A stretch of 64,000 bases of DNA from CAWBBA01 sp963741625. GTDB taxonomy: Bacteria; Desulfobacterota; Desulfomonilia; Desulfomonilales; Desulfomonilaceae. A program made the position numbers and the translations under genes. This document shows, piece by piece, positions 28,034 through 38,444 of this stretch (position 1 is its first letter; each line of letters opens with the position of its first letter). The stretch lies in assembly GCA_963741625.1 (NCBI GenBank), contig CAVUIT010000002.1, forward strand, positions 124,001 through 188,000. The letters run 5' to 3'. The notes under the pieces were generated by a model. That model saw only the letters and a list, made by a program, of their open reading frames with translations. It was not told the origin of the DNA and searched no databases.

Positions 28034-29416
28034 TTAAGTCGCTCCCTGAAATCTTCGACCAACCGACGTCAACTCAAGTCGGTCCACCTCGCGGTAAGAC
28101 ATGACCAGGGCCATTTTTTCGTAGCTTGAACTTCCCTCGACTGTTGCGCTCACACGGCACTTTTCGGCAAGTGGTTTGAGATCTGCCAGGACCTGACTCA
28201 TGGTCTGGTGTCTCATGGACGGGTCTTTCTGTGTGGCTCTCTGTATGAAGTCGTTAAGCTCCGTGGGCAAATCGGAATTCACTGAGCAGCAATCAGGCAC
28301 TGGCCACTCTCGCTGCGCTTTCAAGATTTCGCCCACGTTCGGTCCGGGAAATGGCTTTTGCCCTGTGAACATCTCGAAAGCAGTGATGCCCAGGGAGTAG
28401 ATGTCCGTTCGTTCATCAACAAGGTCACCATCTATCTGTTCGGGTGCCATGTAGTAGGGTGTTCCGGCCAGGTCCAGATCGTCTCCAGCACCAGCAGGGC
28501 ACGCAAGCCCGAAATCCACTATCTTGACTCGATTCCCCTTCCTAACAAAGATGTTGTCGGGCTTTATGTCCTGGTGAACGATGCCTTGTTGGTGCGCATA
28601 TTCAAGTCCCTCTCCGGTCTGGATCAGCCAATTCATTGCCTGTGAGAAGGGAAGCCTGGGCATGGCCTCCAGCACCTCTTTGAGAGACTGGCCGCTCAGG
28701 TACTCCATCACGATGAAAATCGTCCTGTATAGATGCTCGATGTCATATACCCGCACAATGTTCGGGTGGTTGAGACTGGCGATGACGTGCGCCTCGTTCT
28801 CGAACTTGTTCGAGAAGTCTGTGTCCATTGCCATGGCATGTTTGAGCATCTTGATGGCAACCGGCAGGCTCAGGGACTCATGGGCGCCTTTGTACACAAT
28901 GCCCCATCCCCCTTCGTCAATGACATCGGTGATGACGTACTTGCCAATGGTTCTGTGGGGAGTGAATTTTGACTGCGATATGCGCTTAGTTATCAGTTCG
29001 GTGACGAACTCACGGATACTCGGATAGGCCAGACACAGCTCATCGAACTCCACTCGGCTCATGCGCCACACAGCCATATCGGTTTCGGCCTCTACGTGGG
29101 CGGTCCTGTGCTCGCCGATCAGAATACTCATTTCACCGACAAGCTCTCCGGATTTGCGACGAGTAACAGGGGTCGTGAGGCCGTTTTTCTCGACGCTTAC
29201 GGTACACGAGCCTTTCTGGATCAGATACAGACAGTCAGCCTCGTCCCCCTGGTGAATGAATCGCTCCCCGGCTCTAATGGTCATGGGAGCCAGGCAAGCC
29301 AACAACTGGTTCTTGCTTTCGTCCGGAGCGGCGTCGAAAAGGTCGGTGCTCTTCAGGTATTCGGAATCCTCAGGGGACATCTTTCTTTTCTTGAGGCGTC
29401 TTGACACGTTTGCCAC
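28034..29416 (-). CDS. serine/threonine kinase with N-terminal cyclic-nucleotide-binding domain
   Basis: 460 residues from GTG 29416 behind GGGAGG. Residues about 25-145 form a cNMP-binding beta roll (FIHQGDEADCLYLIQKG, GELVGEMSIL). Residues about 158-420 form a Hanks-type kinase: EGGWGIVYKG glycine loop, VAIKML lysine, catalytic HQDIKPDN, VDFG metal motif, GTPYYMAPEQ. The usual HRD is HQD, so it is a non-RD kinase that may not need activation-loop phosphorylation. No membrane segment, so it should be cytosolic. The fusion suggests kinase activity gated by cAMP or cGMP; a class III cyclase-type gene lies at 34.3-37.7 kb. Confidence 0.92.
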   Translation of the reverse strand: MANVSRRLKKRKMSPEDSEYLKSTDLFDAAPDESKNQLLACLAPMTIRAGERFIHQGDEADCLYLIQKGSCTVSVEKNGLTTPVTRRKSGELVGEMSILIGEHRTAHVEAETDMAVWRMSRVEFDELCLAYPSIREFVTELITKRISQSKFTPHRTIGKYVITDVIDEGGWGIVYKGAHESLSLPVAIKMLKHAMAMDTDFSNKFENEAHVIASLNHPNIVRVYDIEHLYRTIFIVMEYLSGQSLKEVLEAMPRLPFSQAMNWLIQTGEGLEYAHQQGIVHQDIKPDNIFVRKGNRVKIVDFGLACPAGAGDDLDLAGTPYYMAPEQIDGDLVDERTDIYSLGITAFEMFTGQKPFPGPNVGEILKAQREWPVPDCCSVNSDLPTELNDFIQRATQKDPSMRHQTMSQVLADLKPLAEKCRVSATVEGSSSYEKMALVMSYREVDRLELTSVGRRFQGAT

Positions 29417-29460
29417 TTCAACCTCCCCGCTCGCTGGCTCGGCTCGACATGGTAAGCCTT

Positions 29461-29516
29461 AAGTTATCAGGGGGCGGACTGCTTTTGTGGGACAGGCTTT
29501 CCAGCCGGCCGTTTCC
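29461..29516. repeat. dispersed repeat related to 37861-37967
   Basis: TTATCAGGGGGCGGACTGC and the following TTTTGTGGGACAGGCTTTCC are nearly identical to the sequence at 37863-37902. One arm of the palindrome is preserved here. Confidence 0.75.
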
Positions 29517-29531
29517 TGGCCGACAACAAGC

Positions 29532-30606
29532 CTATTCGTCGATCATCTTTATCCCACGGCTTGCGGCACGTTTGGAATACCAGTCCGGAAGATTCTCCGG
29601 GGGTTCATCGCGCTGCCCCTCAGGCTTACGAATCAAACTGATGGACTCAGTGGGGCATGTGGTCGTACATACGCCACATCCGATACACCGCTCCGGCTTG
29701 ACGCTGTATCCGCCGTGGTCTTCTGCGATGGCATCCATGGGGCATCTCTCATCTGCGCAAGTGCCACATTCTTCACAGGTTTCCTGGTTTATCATCGCCA
29801 CAAAGTTGCTCTTAGCAGTAAGATAGGGCAGGCCAAAATTCTTTGTCGCACTAGAAAGGGACAAGAGCACGAACAGCAATTGCAGATAGCGAAGCTATCC
29901 GATTTTGCGTTAAAAGTCTGATGAACCAAGCCCTCTTCTTCTGCTTTTGCCAACAGGTCCAGAGCTTCTTGTCTTGATATCATTCGGCCCAGGGGTACTT
30001 ATCGAACGCTCCCTCTTCACTTGAAAAGCTCAGACAGACTTCGCGGGTGTGCTTGCACGGACGGCCCTGTAATGCAGCGTCCTTCCGGCAAATGCACTCT
30101 GCAACCTGGAAAGTTTTTGCACCTGCAAGCAGTTGCCGAGCGTCTTCGTATGGGAGGATCTGATGTTCAGCTTCAATCGGAGCATTTATGGGTATCACTC
30201 GCATGACTCCAGGCGAAAATGTACCGAGAGAAAGGCCCAACACAGGACCGTACTGGGCCATGAGGTCAGAAAGCTCCTTGTCCAGGCGGTTCACCTGGAG
30301 TTCCCAAATTCCAATTACAAAAGGATATAGGGCGTAAACTTGCTTGCCGCTTTTCTTCTCTGACCATATTTGGCCCTTCTTGGTCATATTGTCCAACATG
30401 ACTTCCGTCTCGGGCAACGGCATGCCGAGACGTCCGGCAATAGCCTCCGGCGTCTCCGAGATAGTCTTCAGTTTCAATGCCATTTCAGCTTCTTCCGGAG
30501 CGAATATTTTTCGGAGAATCTTTAGTTCGACTCCGCTCTCGGTGGCAGGAAACCCATTCGGCAATTGGTCCAGCTTTGTAGCAAGGCGTTTGTACACGTC
30601 ACTCAT
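29532..30606 (-). pseudogene. 4Fe-4S dicluster protein with two frameshifts
   Basis: Three overlapping frames join to one protein of about 355 residues. Part one (from 30606) is a helical domain and ends with an ECICRKDAALQGRPCKHTRE cysteine cluster. Part two gives GRMISRQEALDLLAKAEEEG and ICNCCSCSCPF. Part three holds two 4Fe-4S motifs, CEECGTCADERCP and CIGCGVCTTTCP. Losses near 29985 (CCCC run) and 29865 break the frame. In related anaerobes such proteins transfer electrons to reductases; the flavoenzyme gene upstream on the same strand could be a partner. Confidence 0.78.
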
Positions 30607-30802
30607 GACTCACCTCCGTCCGTTCCCCGGTGGGGATGGATAGGTCTGAGACTATGCCAGACGTTTAAGAAAAACTTTCCAATCATTCACTGCTCGCTCC
30701 ATGCTGTTGCTCGGGAGTCTCTCGTACGAGTGCGCACATGCTCGGGGACAGTGTCCGATTGATACGTACCGCCCATTCCACGTGCCCCCCCGGGATGCCG
30801 CT

Positions 30803-31965
30803 TTAATCCGGTTTGCAGTAACAGCGTAGGGGCATCCTGTTGGCAATGGCTCCAAGACACTTGTTGCATGAGACGCACGACGCACGGTCAGTTTTTCCCG
30901 CTTCGATTCTCTTCACGAGACCGGGTTCGCGGATGAAGGGCCGACTCATGGAGATGAAATCTGCGTATCCCTTTTCGAGAATCTCTTCCATATGATTGAC
31001 TCTTCGCATCCCTCCCACAAGTACCAAAGGAATCATCCCCAGCACGAGCTTGATCGTTTTCGCAGCCTGGAGATGATACCCTTCTTCCAGGTCGTATTTC
31101 CCAACCAGCCTCTTCATCATGATTCTCGCGATCGGTTTCTTGAAGAACGGCATTGTGTCAACCAATTCTTGCACCGGTACGCTGCCTCGGCACATGTCCA
31201 TGAAGGAATAGAACGTCGAGCCACTGCTGATTTCAACAGCGTCAATGCCTATTCCGGCGAGCCTTTGTGCATAATGAGCAGCCAATTCAGGTGTCACCCC
31301 TTGACGAGGCGTATGATCGTGGGTGTTCAGTTTGATCAGAATTGGCGTCTCTTTCGGTATCGCCCTCTTGATTTCAGTGAACACGTGCTCCAAGAACCGA
31401 AAACGGCCTTCCTCCGACCCGCCCCAGGCATCGCTCCGTGTGTTGTAAACGGCGAGAGGAATTGATTGATCAGATATCCGTGAGCCCCATGGAGCTGAAT
31501 TCCATCCGCTCCCGCCTCCACTGCCCGTTTAGCCGCTCTACCGAAGGACTGGATCGTTTCGTGGATATCGTCCTCGGTCATTTCTCTGGGTTTGACGAAA
31601 TATATGGGGTCGCGGCCCTTGCCGGAGGGGCCTATAGGGGCATTGGCCGGTGATCTTCCTGGTGGTTTGTCTTCCTGCATGTGCGAGTTGGAAAACTATC
31701 TTACCACCGTGTTCATGGACTTCCTGCACAAGCCTTTTCAGGCCCGGTATCATTTCATCCGAATGAATTCCGACCTGATTGAAAAAGGCTTTGCCCAATT
31801 GATTAACATAGAAATGACCGGTGATAATGAGACCTATTCCCCCTTTTGCAAGGTTGAGTACAGTTTCAGTATGTCGTCGCTGACTTCTCCGTTTTCTTTT
31901 GCCATGCCCTCGAATGTTGCAGAACGGACAAAACGGTTTGGTAGTTCCAGGCTGCCTATTTTCAT
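30803..31965 (-). pseudogene. old-yellow-enzyme family NADH:flavin oxidoreductase, frameshifted
   Basis: From ATG 31965 (MKIGSLELPNRFVRSATFEG) the gene can be read to TGA/TAA at 30803 through at least three shifts, near 31850, 31635 and 31425. Motifs in order: FQLAHAGRQT, GADGIQLHGAHGYLINQFLSP (FMN/substrate His pair), ILIKLNTHD, LVGGMRRVNHMEEIL, FISMSRPFIREP and the CVSCNKCLGA cysteine motif that binds a 4Fe-4S cluster in 2,4-dienoyl-CoA-reductase-like members. The gene begins 94 bp after the MerB-family gene on the same strand. Confidence 0.8.
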
Positions 31966-32059
31966 AGGTGAAAAAAGTTGCGACATAGTCGGCATCCCCC
32001 GTTGTTTGTGCAGAGCATTTGGAAACTACTTTCAGCCACGGCTTTGCCAGAGTCGGCCA

Positions 32060-32764
32060 TCATTCAGGTCGTTTCCAGAAGGGGCCTGTCTTGCCAAGTT
32101 CATTGAGAGTTGCCAGCATGTCCATGAGGTACTCCCGACTATGGGAGACCCAATCCGGGTCCAGGCGTTTGCGAAAAAACCTGCCTGAAAAGAGCTTCAC
32201 CAAATCGTTCAGAGTTATAATTCCTTCTTCGGTCCCTGAATCGAACTGCGCCCAGTTTCGAATGTGTTTCCGACCGGAAGAGATTCATCGTGCTTCAGGC
32301 GTACGGGATGTCGTCAAACCACTTCCAGAAGGGGACCGACATATAGGCCAATCAAGACCTTCCGGCTCAGCATTAAGTACCACGCCATCACGAATTTCCA
32401 CGCTAATGGGGAGCTCCGCAATCCAGACACGGACAATCGACACGGACCTTTTCCCTGGAAAGAGCCAGCAGACCGCCAGCGATTCGAATCCTCACTGGCC
32501 AAACCATTTCTGCCGGCCGTCAACGGTAATACGGTAGTGAGTGGGAAGGTTATTAAAGGGAGCAAAAGAGGCGATTAGGCTTGTATTGGGAAACAACCAC
32601 CCTGGAACTCCCGCTGAAAACAGCTTGTGGACGACCTGCCGTCCCGCTTCCATGGACAGCCCCAACTCATTAGCGATTTCCGTATAATGAGGAGCTTGCC
32701 CGGTTTCCACCATTCGTCGCATGATGATCTCGAACGTCTTGTCCAGCATAGCCGCATCGCTCAT
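32060..32764 (-). CDS. MerB-family (alkylmercury lyase-like) protein, probable selenoprotein with two TGA codons
   Basis: Starts at ATG 32764, 8 nt after AAGGAGG. An N-terminal winged-helix segment (PHYTEIANELGLSMEAGRQ, then FAPFNNLPTHYRITVDG) leads to KWFGQ-TGA-GFESLAVCWLF (TGA 32492-32494), DCPCLDCG, ISVEIRDGVVLNAEPEG, FWKWFDDIPYA-TGA-STMNLF (TGA 32295-32297), then RNWAQFDSGTEEGIITLNDL and the stop at 32060. Aligned to MerB, the TGAs sit at Cys96 and Cys159, the residues that cleave the C-Hg bond; the acidic Glu after the first TGA sits at Asp99. Each TGA has a SECIS-like hairpin. About four single-base indels also break the frame (near 32440, 32405, 32340 and 32265). It may be a decayed gene instead, and the true substrate need not be mercury. 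Confidence 0.7.
32268..32279 (-). promoter_or_regulatory. SECIS-like hairpin after the second TGA of the MerB-family gene
   Basis: TTCC / GGAA form a four-base-pair stem around a GGTC loop that begins 20 nt after the TGA at 32295-32297. The stem is short, but the loop sequence and distance fit the bacterial SECIS pattern. Confidence 0.4.
32465..32479 (-). promoter_or_regulatory. SECIS-like hairpin after the first TGA of the MerB-family gene
   Basis: CTGGC / GCTGG pair (two G-U wobbles) around a GGTCT loop that begins 18 nt after the TGA. The E. coli fdhF SECIS has a GGUCU loop beginning 19 nt after its UGA. Both lie in the coding sequence. Confidence 0.5.
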
Positions 32765-32949
32765 GGCATTTGCCTCCTTGGATTCATGGCTTGTGACGCA
32801 TTGTGTGCCGCATTCATTGCAGATGCCTGTGGCTTTGACCAGTTGCTTATTGCCCTGGTTTATATCAGGATTTCGGTTGACGATTTTGGCGTTGCAGCGA
32901 CACCTGGTAGTTTTTCAACTGGAATACCCCGAACCCCATGAATCTGAGT

Positions 32950-33320
32950 CTACTGCTTTGCCTCCTTGCCAAAGACATATGAGAAAGGTATTGCAATCAA
33001 GTCGCCGATAATATAGGTGGCCCAAATCACGGCTAACAATATTGCGTAGGTAGGAAGCTTCCCTGCAATCAAGATCGGAATAATCACCCCAATGAACCAG
33101 ATTGTTTTGTAGGTCAATTGGAGCAGCAAAACAGGCACGAATTTGAGAGGAGATCGGAGGCCCAAAATTGATAGGAGCGCAAATGATGGATAGACACTCC
33201 CAGTCACCCCAGAAACGACTGGATCTTGACGGGGTGCGCCTAATATTGATTGAATCGCGTCGGGGACGAGAATTATTGAAGCCCAAATCCTCCGGCACCA
33301 AGGATGGTGTAAATATACAT
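32950..33320 (-). pseudogene. small integral membrane protein, one frameshift
   Basis: From ATG 33320 the frame gives MYIYTILGAGGFGLQ. One extra A near 33275 then shifts it to IILVPDAIQSILG, VTGSVYPSFALLSILGLRSP, FVPVLLLQLTYKTIWFIGVI, LPTYAILLAVIWATYIIGD and IAIPFSYVF. The product would be about 122 residues with four membrane helices. I do not recognise the family. It is upstream of the MerB-family gene on the same strand, 185 bp away. Confidence 0.62.
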
Positions 33321-33879
33321 GCCCTTAATCCAACCCCATCGAACTCAAGATTTGGACTCATGGCTATTATGCCATTTCCAGGCCCCCGCCTTCTTGAAAC
33401 CTAACGTCCTGGTTTGAAAGGGCGGTCCATCCCCGTCAGCGGAGTCCCAGTTTCTGATCGCAGGAGATCGCGTCAAGCGAGTCCTAATGCTTCCACCTCA
33501 GCTTTCTTCGCCCAGCCATCAACGCCGCAGGGCGGTTAGATCTCTATCGCTCTGCCCAGTTCCTCCTTGGGCGCTGCTCTGGCGCCTGCGGTCTTGAAGA
33601 GTTAAGAGCAAGCGGCCTGCACTGAATAGCTGAACATACTTTTCCGTTCTCGATATCCAAAGAAATCACTCCATCCTCGGATACAGTATGATGAGCAACA
33701 AGAAAACTCGATGGTAGGCGTAAACCTTCCTTTAACCTTTTGAGGCCTCGATTACGCAATACATCCCAACAATTGCAGTGGATCGCCGCTCATTCCTTTA
33801 AATTCGATGCGCGACTAACCGTTGACACCTCTTGTGTTGGCCACTAAGTATTTTTCGAACGAAGAACTCTTGGATGACC
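33321..33879. other. region with no confident gene
   Basis: On the minus strand a stretch near 33600-33760 reads LKEGLRLPSSFLVAHHTVSE and DGVISLDIENGKVCSAIQC, which looks protein-like, but it is out of frame with any good start. It may be another small frameshifted gene. The rest shows nothing. Confidence 0.35.
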
Positions 33880-34218
33880 TTACATAGTGTCAAACACCTT
33901 TTTGAGTTCGTTGGCTTCCACGGCATGATAAATATTGGCCTGAATGGCCGTGTTGAACATGATTGATGAGCAAAAGCTATACAGCCCCGGACCCGAATTG
34001 GTATAGCCAATGATTAGAACCGTTCTGGCTCCGGTAAGAATGTAAGCCTGGGATTGTCCCGGGAGAATCCCCGTTCCCGCGAGTAACTCGTCCAGTTGGT
34101 CAACCCGGTCAAGCAACTGGCGAAACCGCTCGCGGGCCACCTTATCTTCCTGGGGTGGCCACGTGAACATGGCCACAAAACGGAAATACCCATCCTGCAC
34201 ATGTGCTACAAATCCCAT
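33880..34218 (-). CDS. small hypothetical protein
   Basis: 112 residues from ATG 34218 behind AAAGGAG. It starts MGFVAHVQDGYFRFVAMFTW and ends IYHAVEANELKKVFDTM, with a central helical part (RERFRQLLDRVDQLDELLAG) and two strand-like segments. It resembles small alpha/beta dimeric-barrel sensor proteins, but I do not recognise the family. It is 74 bp downstream of the cyclase/ATPase gene on the same strand and may be co-transcribed. Confidence 0.65.
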   Translation of the reverse strand: MGFVAHVQDGYFRFVAMFTWPPQEDKVARERFRQLLDRVDQLDELLAGTGILPGQSQAYILTGARTVLIIGYTNSGPGLYSFCSSIMFNTAIQANIYHAVEANELKKVFDTM

Positions 34219-34291
34219 TTTCCTGATTCTCCTTTCTGTCCCCTATCCTTTCACATCGGATAGGCGCTGGTGGTGTTTGGTGTGGCTTTGG

Positions 34292-37200
34292 TTACCCTTG
34301 TGCGCAGCCTGTCTCTGTAGTGCGTGCCCATCCTTCAGCGCCGCATTCTTCAAAAAGCAACAGGGCCTTGCTTAAATTATCTTTCTCCCTGTCTCCCGAC
34401 CCTGTAATTTTAGAAATTGCGCAAAGAGCAGTATAGTCTTTAGCCAAATCCCACTTCATCCCCTGTTGCTCGTGGTCGAGAATCGCTGCCTGAAGCCAGA
34501 ATTCGGCCTCCGCAAAATGGGCTTCACCAAGATGAAAGAGAATTTCAGCCAAATGACGGGCCATGATCCCGCGATAGAACTTTAATTTATTGGTTCTCAA
34601 GAGTTCCATTAGCGATGAGACGTCAAAATCCGTTTCCCCGGCGGCAAGGGCAGATCTGGCCAAGGCCATCTTGTTGAGGTTGACGCAAGAGGGGAAAATC
34701 CGGTCTGCTGGCGAAAGAGGATGGCTTTCCGATAGTGGGTTTGGGATTTTCATAATCTCCGGTTTCAAAATAAGTGTAACCTAAAGCCTGATGGGCGATC
34801 GCAGAGAAAGAATGCAATTGAATCCGTTCACACAGATCAATTCCTTTGAGCAGATGCTCTTCTGCTGCTGCAAAAAAACCTTTGTAAAAAAAGGAGATCC
34901 CGTGGCAGACATACGCCACGGCCCGAGAGAAGTATATCCCCGCTGCATTTCGGCGATTTCCAGCGCTTTGAGACTGGTAACAAAACCCTCCTCCACATTG
35001 CCCTGATAGTTGTATGCGTAGTAACTCAAATAGCTATTCATGGCCGAAACCCCCCAAGGATTTTGAACGGCTTCGTTGATCCGAAGGGCTTTCCGAATAC
35101 TTTCAGCTCCCCTCTCGAATTGACAGTTCAAGCAGAGGGCCATCCCGTAGAATAAATGGGCCAGGATGGCTGAAGCATCATCGTTGGCCTCCTCGGCGTT
35201 TCGTATGGCCTTCTGCAAGAGTTCAAGGCCTGGCTCAAGATCTTCCTCGATGGCATATTGGTAGATCCCAATATGAGGTAGATTTGGCCTAGACGTCTCT
35301 TGTCATTACTCTTGAGGGTCATCTCGACTATCGGCTCGATGGCCTCTTTAGCCTCTGCCAGGTAACCCGCCATAAACAGGGTCAGACCAAGATAGGTCCT
35401 CGCATCAATAAGTTGGAGTTGAACTTCCGGCGATGGAGGCAAGATGCTCAAGGGCAGCGATCCTTTTTTGCGCGTAGGAAATCGCCGATGTAAGGGCGGC
35501 CTGTCTTCGAGCCCGCTCATAGGTCAGTCTGGAGTAGTCCGCGCTTTTTTGAAAATCTCGCTGATCATAAAATGGTCGGCCAAAATACTGTAATAACATC
35601 GAGGCTGTCCCGATACAGATCCTCAATGGCTTTGCCGATCTTTTGATGAAGCAGTTTCTTCCTATTGGTCAAAATCGAGTCATAGACCACCTCGCGGGTG
35701 AGCGCATGTTTGAAAACGTAAGAGGATTGAGGGAAAATCCCGCGTTCGTAGAGAAGTTCCGCTTCCTTGAGAACAGAGAGATGGGAGAGCAATTCTTGCT
35801 CCGGCAACTCTGTAATCGCCTTTATCAGCTCGTAACTGAATTCCCGCTCTATCGCCGATCCGACCTGAAGCACTTCCTTCGCAGCGTCCGGCAACGAATC
35901 CACCCTGCCATGATCACATCCTGGATCGTGGAAGGAATGGCCACACGATCATATCTTTGGCTAGATGATAAGCGTAGTTTGGTCGCTCTATGATTGCCAT
36001 GTCCTTAAGAGATCGAACGAACTCCTCGATGAAAAACGGGACTCCCTCCGTCTTTTCCAGAATGAGTTCCTGAAGATCAGGCGCGATGTTGTCGCTACCC
36101 AGCATATCGGCGACCATAGCCAGGCTTTCTCGATTGGAAAGACGGTTAAGAGTGACTGACTATGAAAGGACTTGCCTCCCCATGTGTGAACGAACTCAGG
36201 CCGATAGGTAAATATCATCAGACCCTAGCGCCTGGGATGCTCTCCATAAGGTACTTGGCCGCCTCTTCCGAGCTCTTGTCCATCCAGTGAAGGTCTTCAA
36301 AAGCAAATACCAGCGGTCTTCTCTCTGATCCTTTCAGCATCAATCGCTGCAAGGCACCTATAATCCGGTCCTTCTTTGCTTGCGGGCTCATACGGATACT
36401 TATCGACGCCGCTGTCTTTAACCGAAAGGAGTTCAAGAAGATACGGCAGGGTGGAGGTCTCATCGATCCCCAATATTGTAAGCCCTCTTTTGACTTTCTC
36501 GGTGATATCCGAGTCCGCGTCTTGGTCCTCTACGCCAAAAGATGATTTCAGAATATCTATGATCGGGTGATAGCCACTCCTCGGCCATAAGAGAGGCATT
36601 TCCCTTCAAGGAACAAAATGTCTTCATTGGCCACTGCCTTTCTGAACTCGTACAAGAGCCTCGATTTCCCGACTCCAGCCTCACCCATAATGGAGACCGC
36701 CTGCCTCTGCCTGCCTTGGCCCTCTCAAAGGCATCCATCAGAAGTTCAAGCTCTCTTTCCCTTCCGATGAATCGGCTAAGCCCACGTTCAGCACTCACAT
36801 CAAATCTGGTCCTTCTGGTGCTCGGTGCAATTACCCGATAAACCTTCAGAGGCTTCTCTTTGCCTTTGACCTCTCTTTTCTCCCAGCGCCTCGAACCGAA
36901 AGAACCCCTCAGTCAGCTTGAACGTATCCTCTGTGACATACGTGGTTCCGGGCTCAGCCATTTGCTCCATCCTGGCCGCCATATTGATGGTGTCGCCGAC
37001 AGCGGTGAATTGGACTCGAAGATCATTTCCGACAGTACCCACGACGACCGGGCCAGAGTTGATGCCGATCCGCAACAAAATGGGAGGAATTTTCTTTTCA
37101 CCTTGATCGTTTCGCTGAATTTGGTCATCTCGCGGTGCATGGCCAAGGCTGAACGTATTGCACGTTGCGGAGCATCTTCCAAGGCTATGGGGGCTCCAAA

Positions 37201-37653
37201 CAAGGCCAAGACCCCGTCCCCCCTGAGTTCATTTACGGTGCCTTCGTAATCGTGGATTTTGTGAATGAGGATTTCGAAGACCTGATCCATAAGAGTAAAT
37301 GTCTCTTCAGGACCGAGTCTCTCAGTCAGAGGCGTGAAACCCTTCATGTCGATGAACATGATGGTGACGTGCCGCCGCTCTCCTTCTATGCGGTCTCTTT
37401 GAGACAGGATCTTTTCTGTGAGGCCACTGGGGAGATACTTCTGGATCTTGGCAAGCTTTTCATCAAAGGAGAGATCTTTTGGAGGACGACCTATGTTCCG
37501 GTGAGGTAAGACTGTGGCCGCACTCCCCGCAGAATTTGAACTGTGGGGGATTGGGGCCGTGCAATTAGGGCAGACCAGTGTCAGCTCAGCGCCGCATTCC
37601 CCGCAGAATTTCATACCCGCTGGGTTCTCGAATTGGCATTTCCGGCATTTCAT
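34292..37653 (-). pseudogene. class III adenylate/guanylate cyclase with AAA ATPase and TPR domains, many frameshifts
   Basis: Reading across about a dozen frame changes from ATG 37653: two zinc-ribbon Cys pairs (MKCRKCQFENPAGMKFCGEC), then a class III cyclase domain (HVTIMFIDMKGFTPLTERLG, VNELRGDGVLALFGAP, GINSGPVVVGTVGNDLRVQF, GDTINMAARM). A STAND/AAA ATPase follows (FIGRERELELL, VSIMGEAGVGKSRLLYEF Walker A, LVFAFEDLHWMDKSS Walker B), then several TPR-like helical repeats to about 34292. The total would be about 1100 residues, the usual size. As written the gene cannot make the full protein. A metal-binding Asp pair in the cyclase is retained. Confidence 0.8.
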
Positions 37654-38108
37654 GGCTTCCCCCGCCAGGCTGTTAGAGAGGAGAGCAGGTAGAATTTTCA
37701 GACTCTGAGGAAACGCAACACGATGGAATGAATAATAATTATCTTTACCCCCCTGGTAATCCCAAGTCTAGTCTATTAGGCAGTAGGACTTCTGTCAATT
37801 AGTTTTCTTTGTTATCCAAGGGTACTTGGCTTTCCGAGCCATTGATTTCTGGCAAGCATTCAGTTATCAGAGGGCGGACTGTTTTTGTGGGACAGGCTTT
37901 CCAGCCTGTCTGTCCTGAAAATCCGATGATGACAGACTGGAAAGCCTGATTCCGCGTAACTGAATAGTTACGGACAAGCTCGAAAATTGCCTTGTGCTTC
38001 CGCCGCGTTGTGATATAAGAGGGACCCGCTGAGGCTTAACGGGACGTGTCTCCGGGCGGGTCCCGCTGATCGACGGCAAATCAGGATTGAGGGAAAGGAG
38101 AATCGATA
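37654..38108. other. intergenic region with a palindromic repeat
   Basis: AT-rich after 37730, consistent with a promoter for the divergent cyclase gene. It contains the repeat at 37861-37967 and a GC-rich inverted repeat near 38027-38070 (GGGACCCGCTGA and CGGGTCCCGCTGA). Confidence 0.5.
37861..37967. repeat. palindromic repeat (GGGACAGGCTTTCCAGCC type)
   Basis: GGGACAGGCTTTCCAGCCTG recurs inverted as CAGACTGGAAAGCCTG. Its left 40 bases are nearly identical to those at 29461. Confidence 0.75.
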
Positions 38109-38405
38109 ATGCAAAGGCGGCTTGGATATTGGCTGACGATAGTCGTTGTGTTCTTTACAGCTACGTTTAGCGTGAGCGCTGCCCCCACAGAAGAATTGAT
38201 CGTCAAAAACTGTAATGAACTGATTCGGATGGCCCAGACCTATCAAGAAGATTTGAAAACTGTGGACACAGTGTTGGGCTCGGCCATTGACGCGGGTAAC
38301 ATGGACCGGATCAAGAATTACAAGCTAAAAAAAGGTGCTGTCAAGAAGCAACTGGAATCAGTAATGAAAGCCATTGACATCAAGGGATGCGTGATGGGGA
38401 GGTAG
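38109..38405 (+). CDS. small exported hypothetical protein
   Basis: 98 residues. A Sec signal peptide (LGYWLTIVVVFFTATFSVSA, cleavage after SVSA-A) is followed by a short helical domain with two cysteines (NCNELIRMAQ and DIKGCVMGR) that could form a disulfide in the periplasm. An AAGGAG site precedes the ATG. No family recognised; the gene is isolated. Confidence 0.7.
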   Translation: MQRRLGYWLTIVVVFFTATFSVSAAPTEELIVKNCNELIRMAQTYQEDLKTVDTVLGSAIDAGNMDRIKNYKLKKGAVKKQLESVMKAIDIKGCVMGR

Positions 38406-38444
38406 AGGAACGGCCAACATTGCGTTCACAACTACTCTGTCGCT

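Noticed and set aside
29980..29983. ATGA overlap between two Fe-S protein frames as true separate genes
   Set aside because: The two pieces are adjacent parts of one family and the second frame can be read upstream as GRMISRQEAL; one missing base explains it better.
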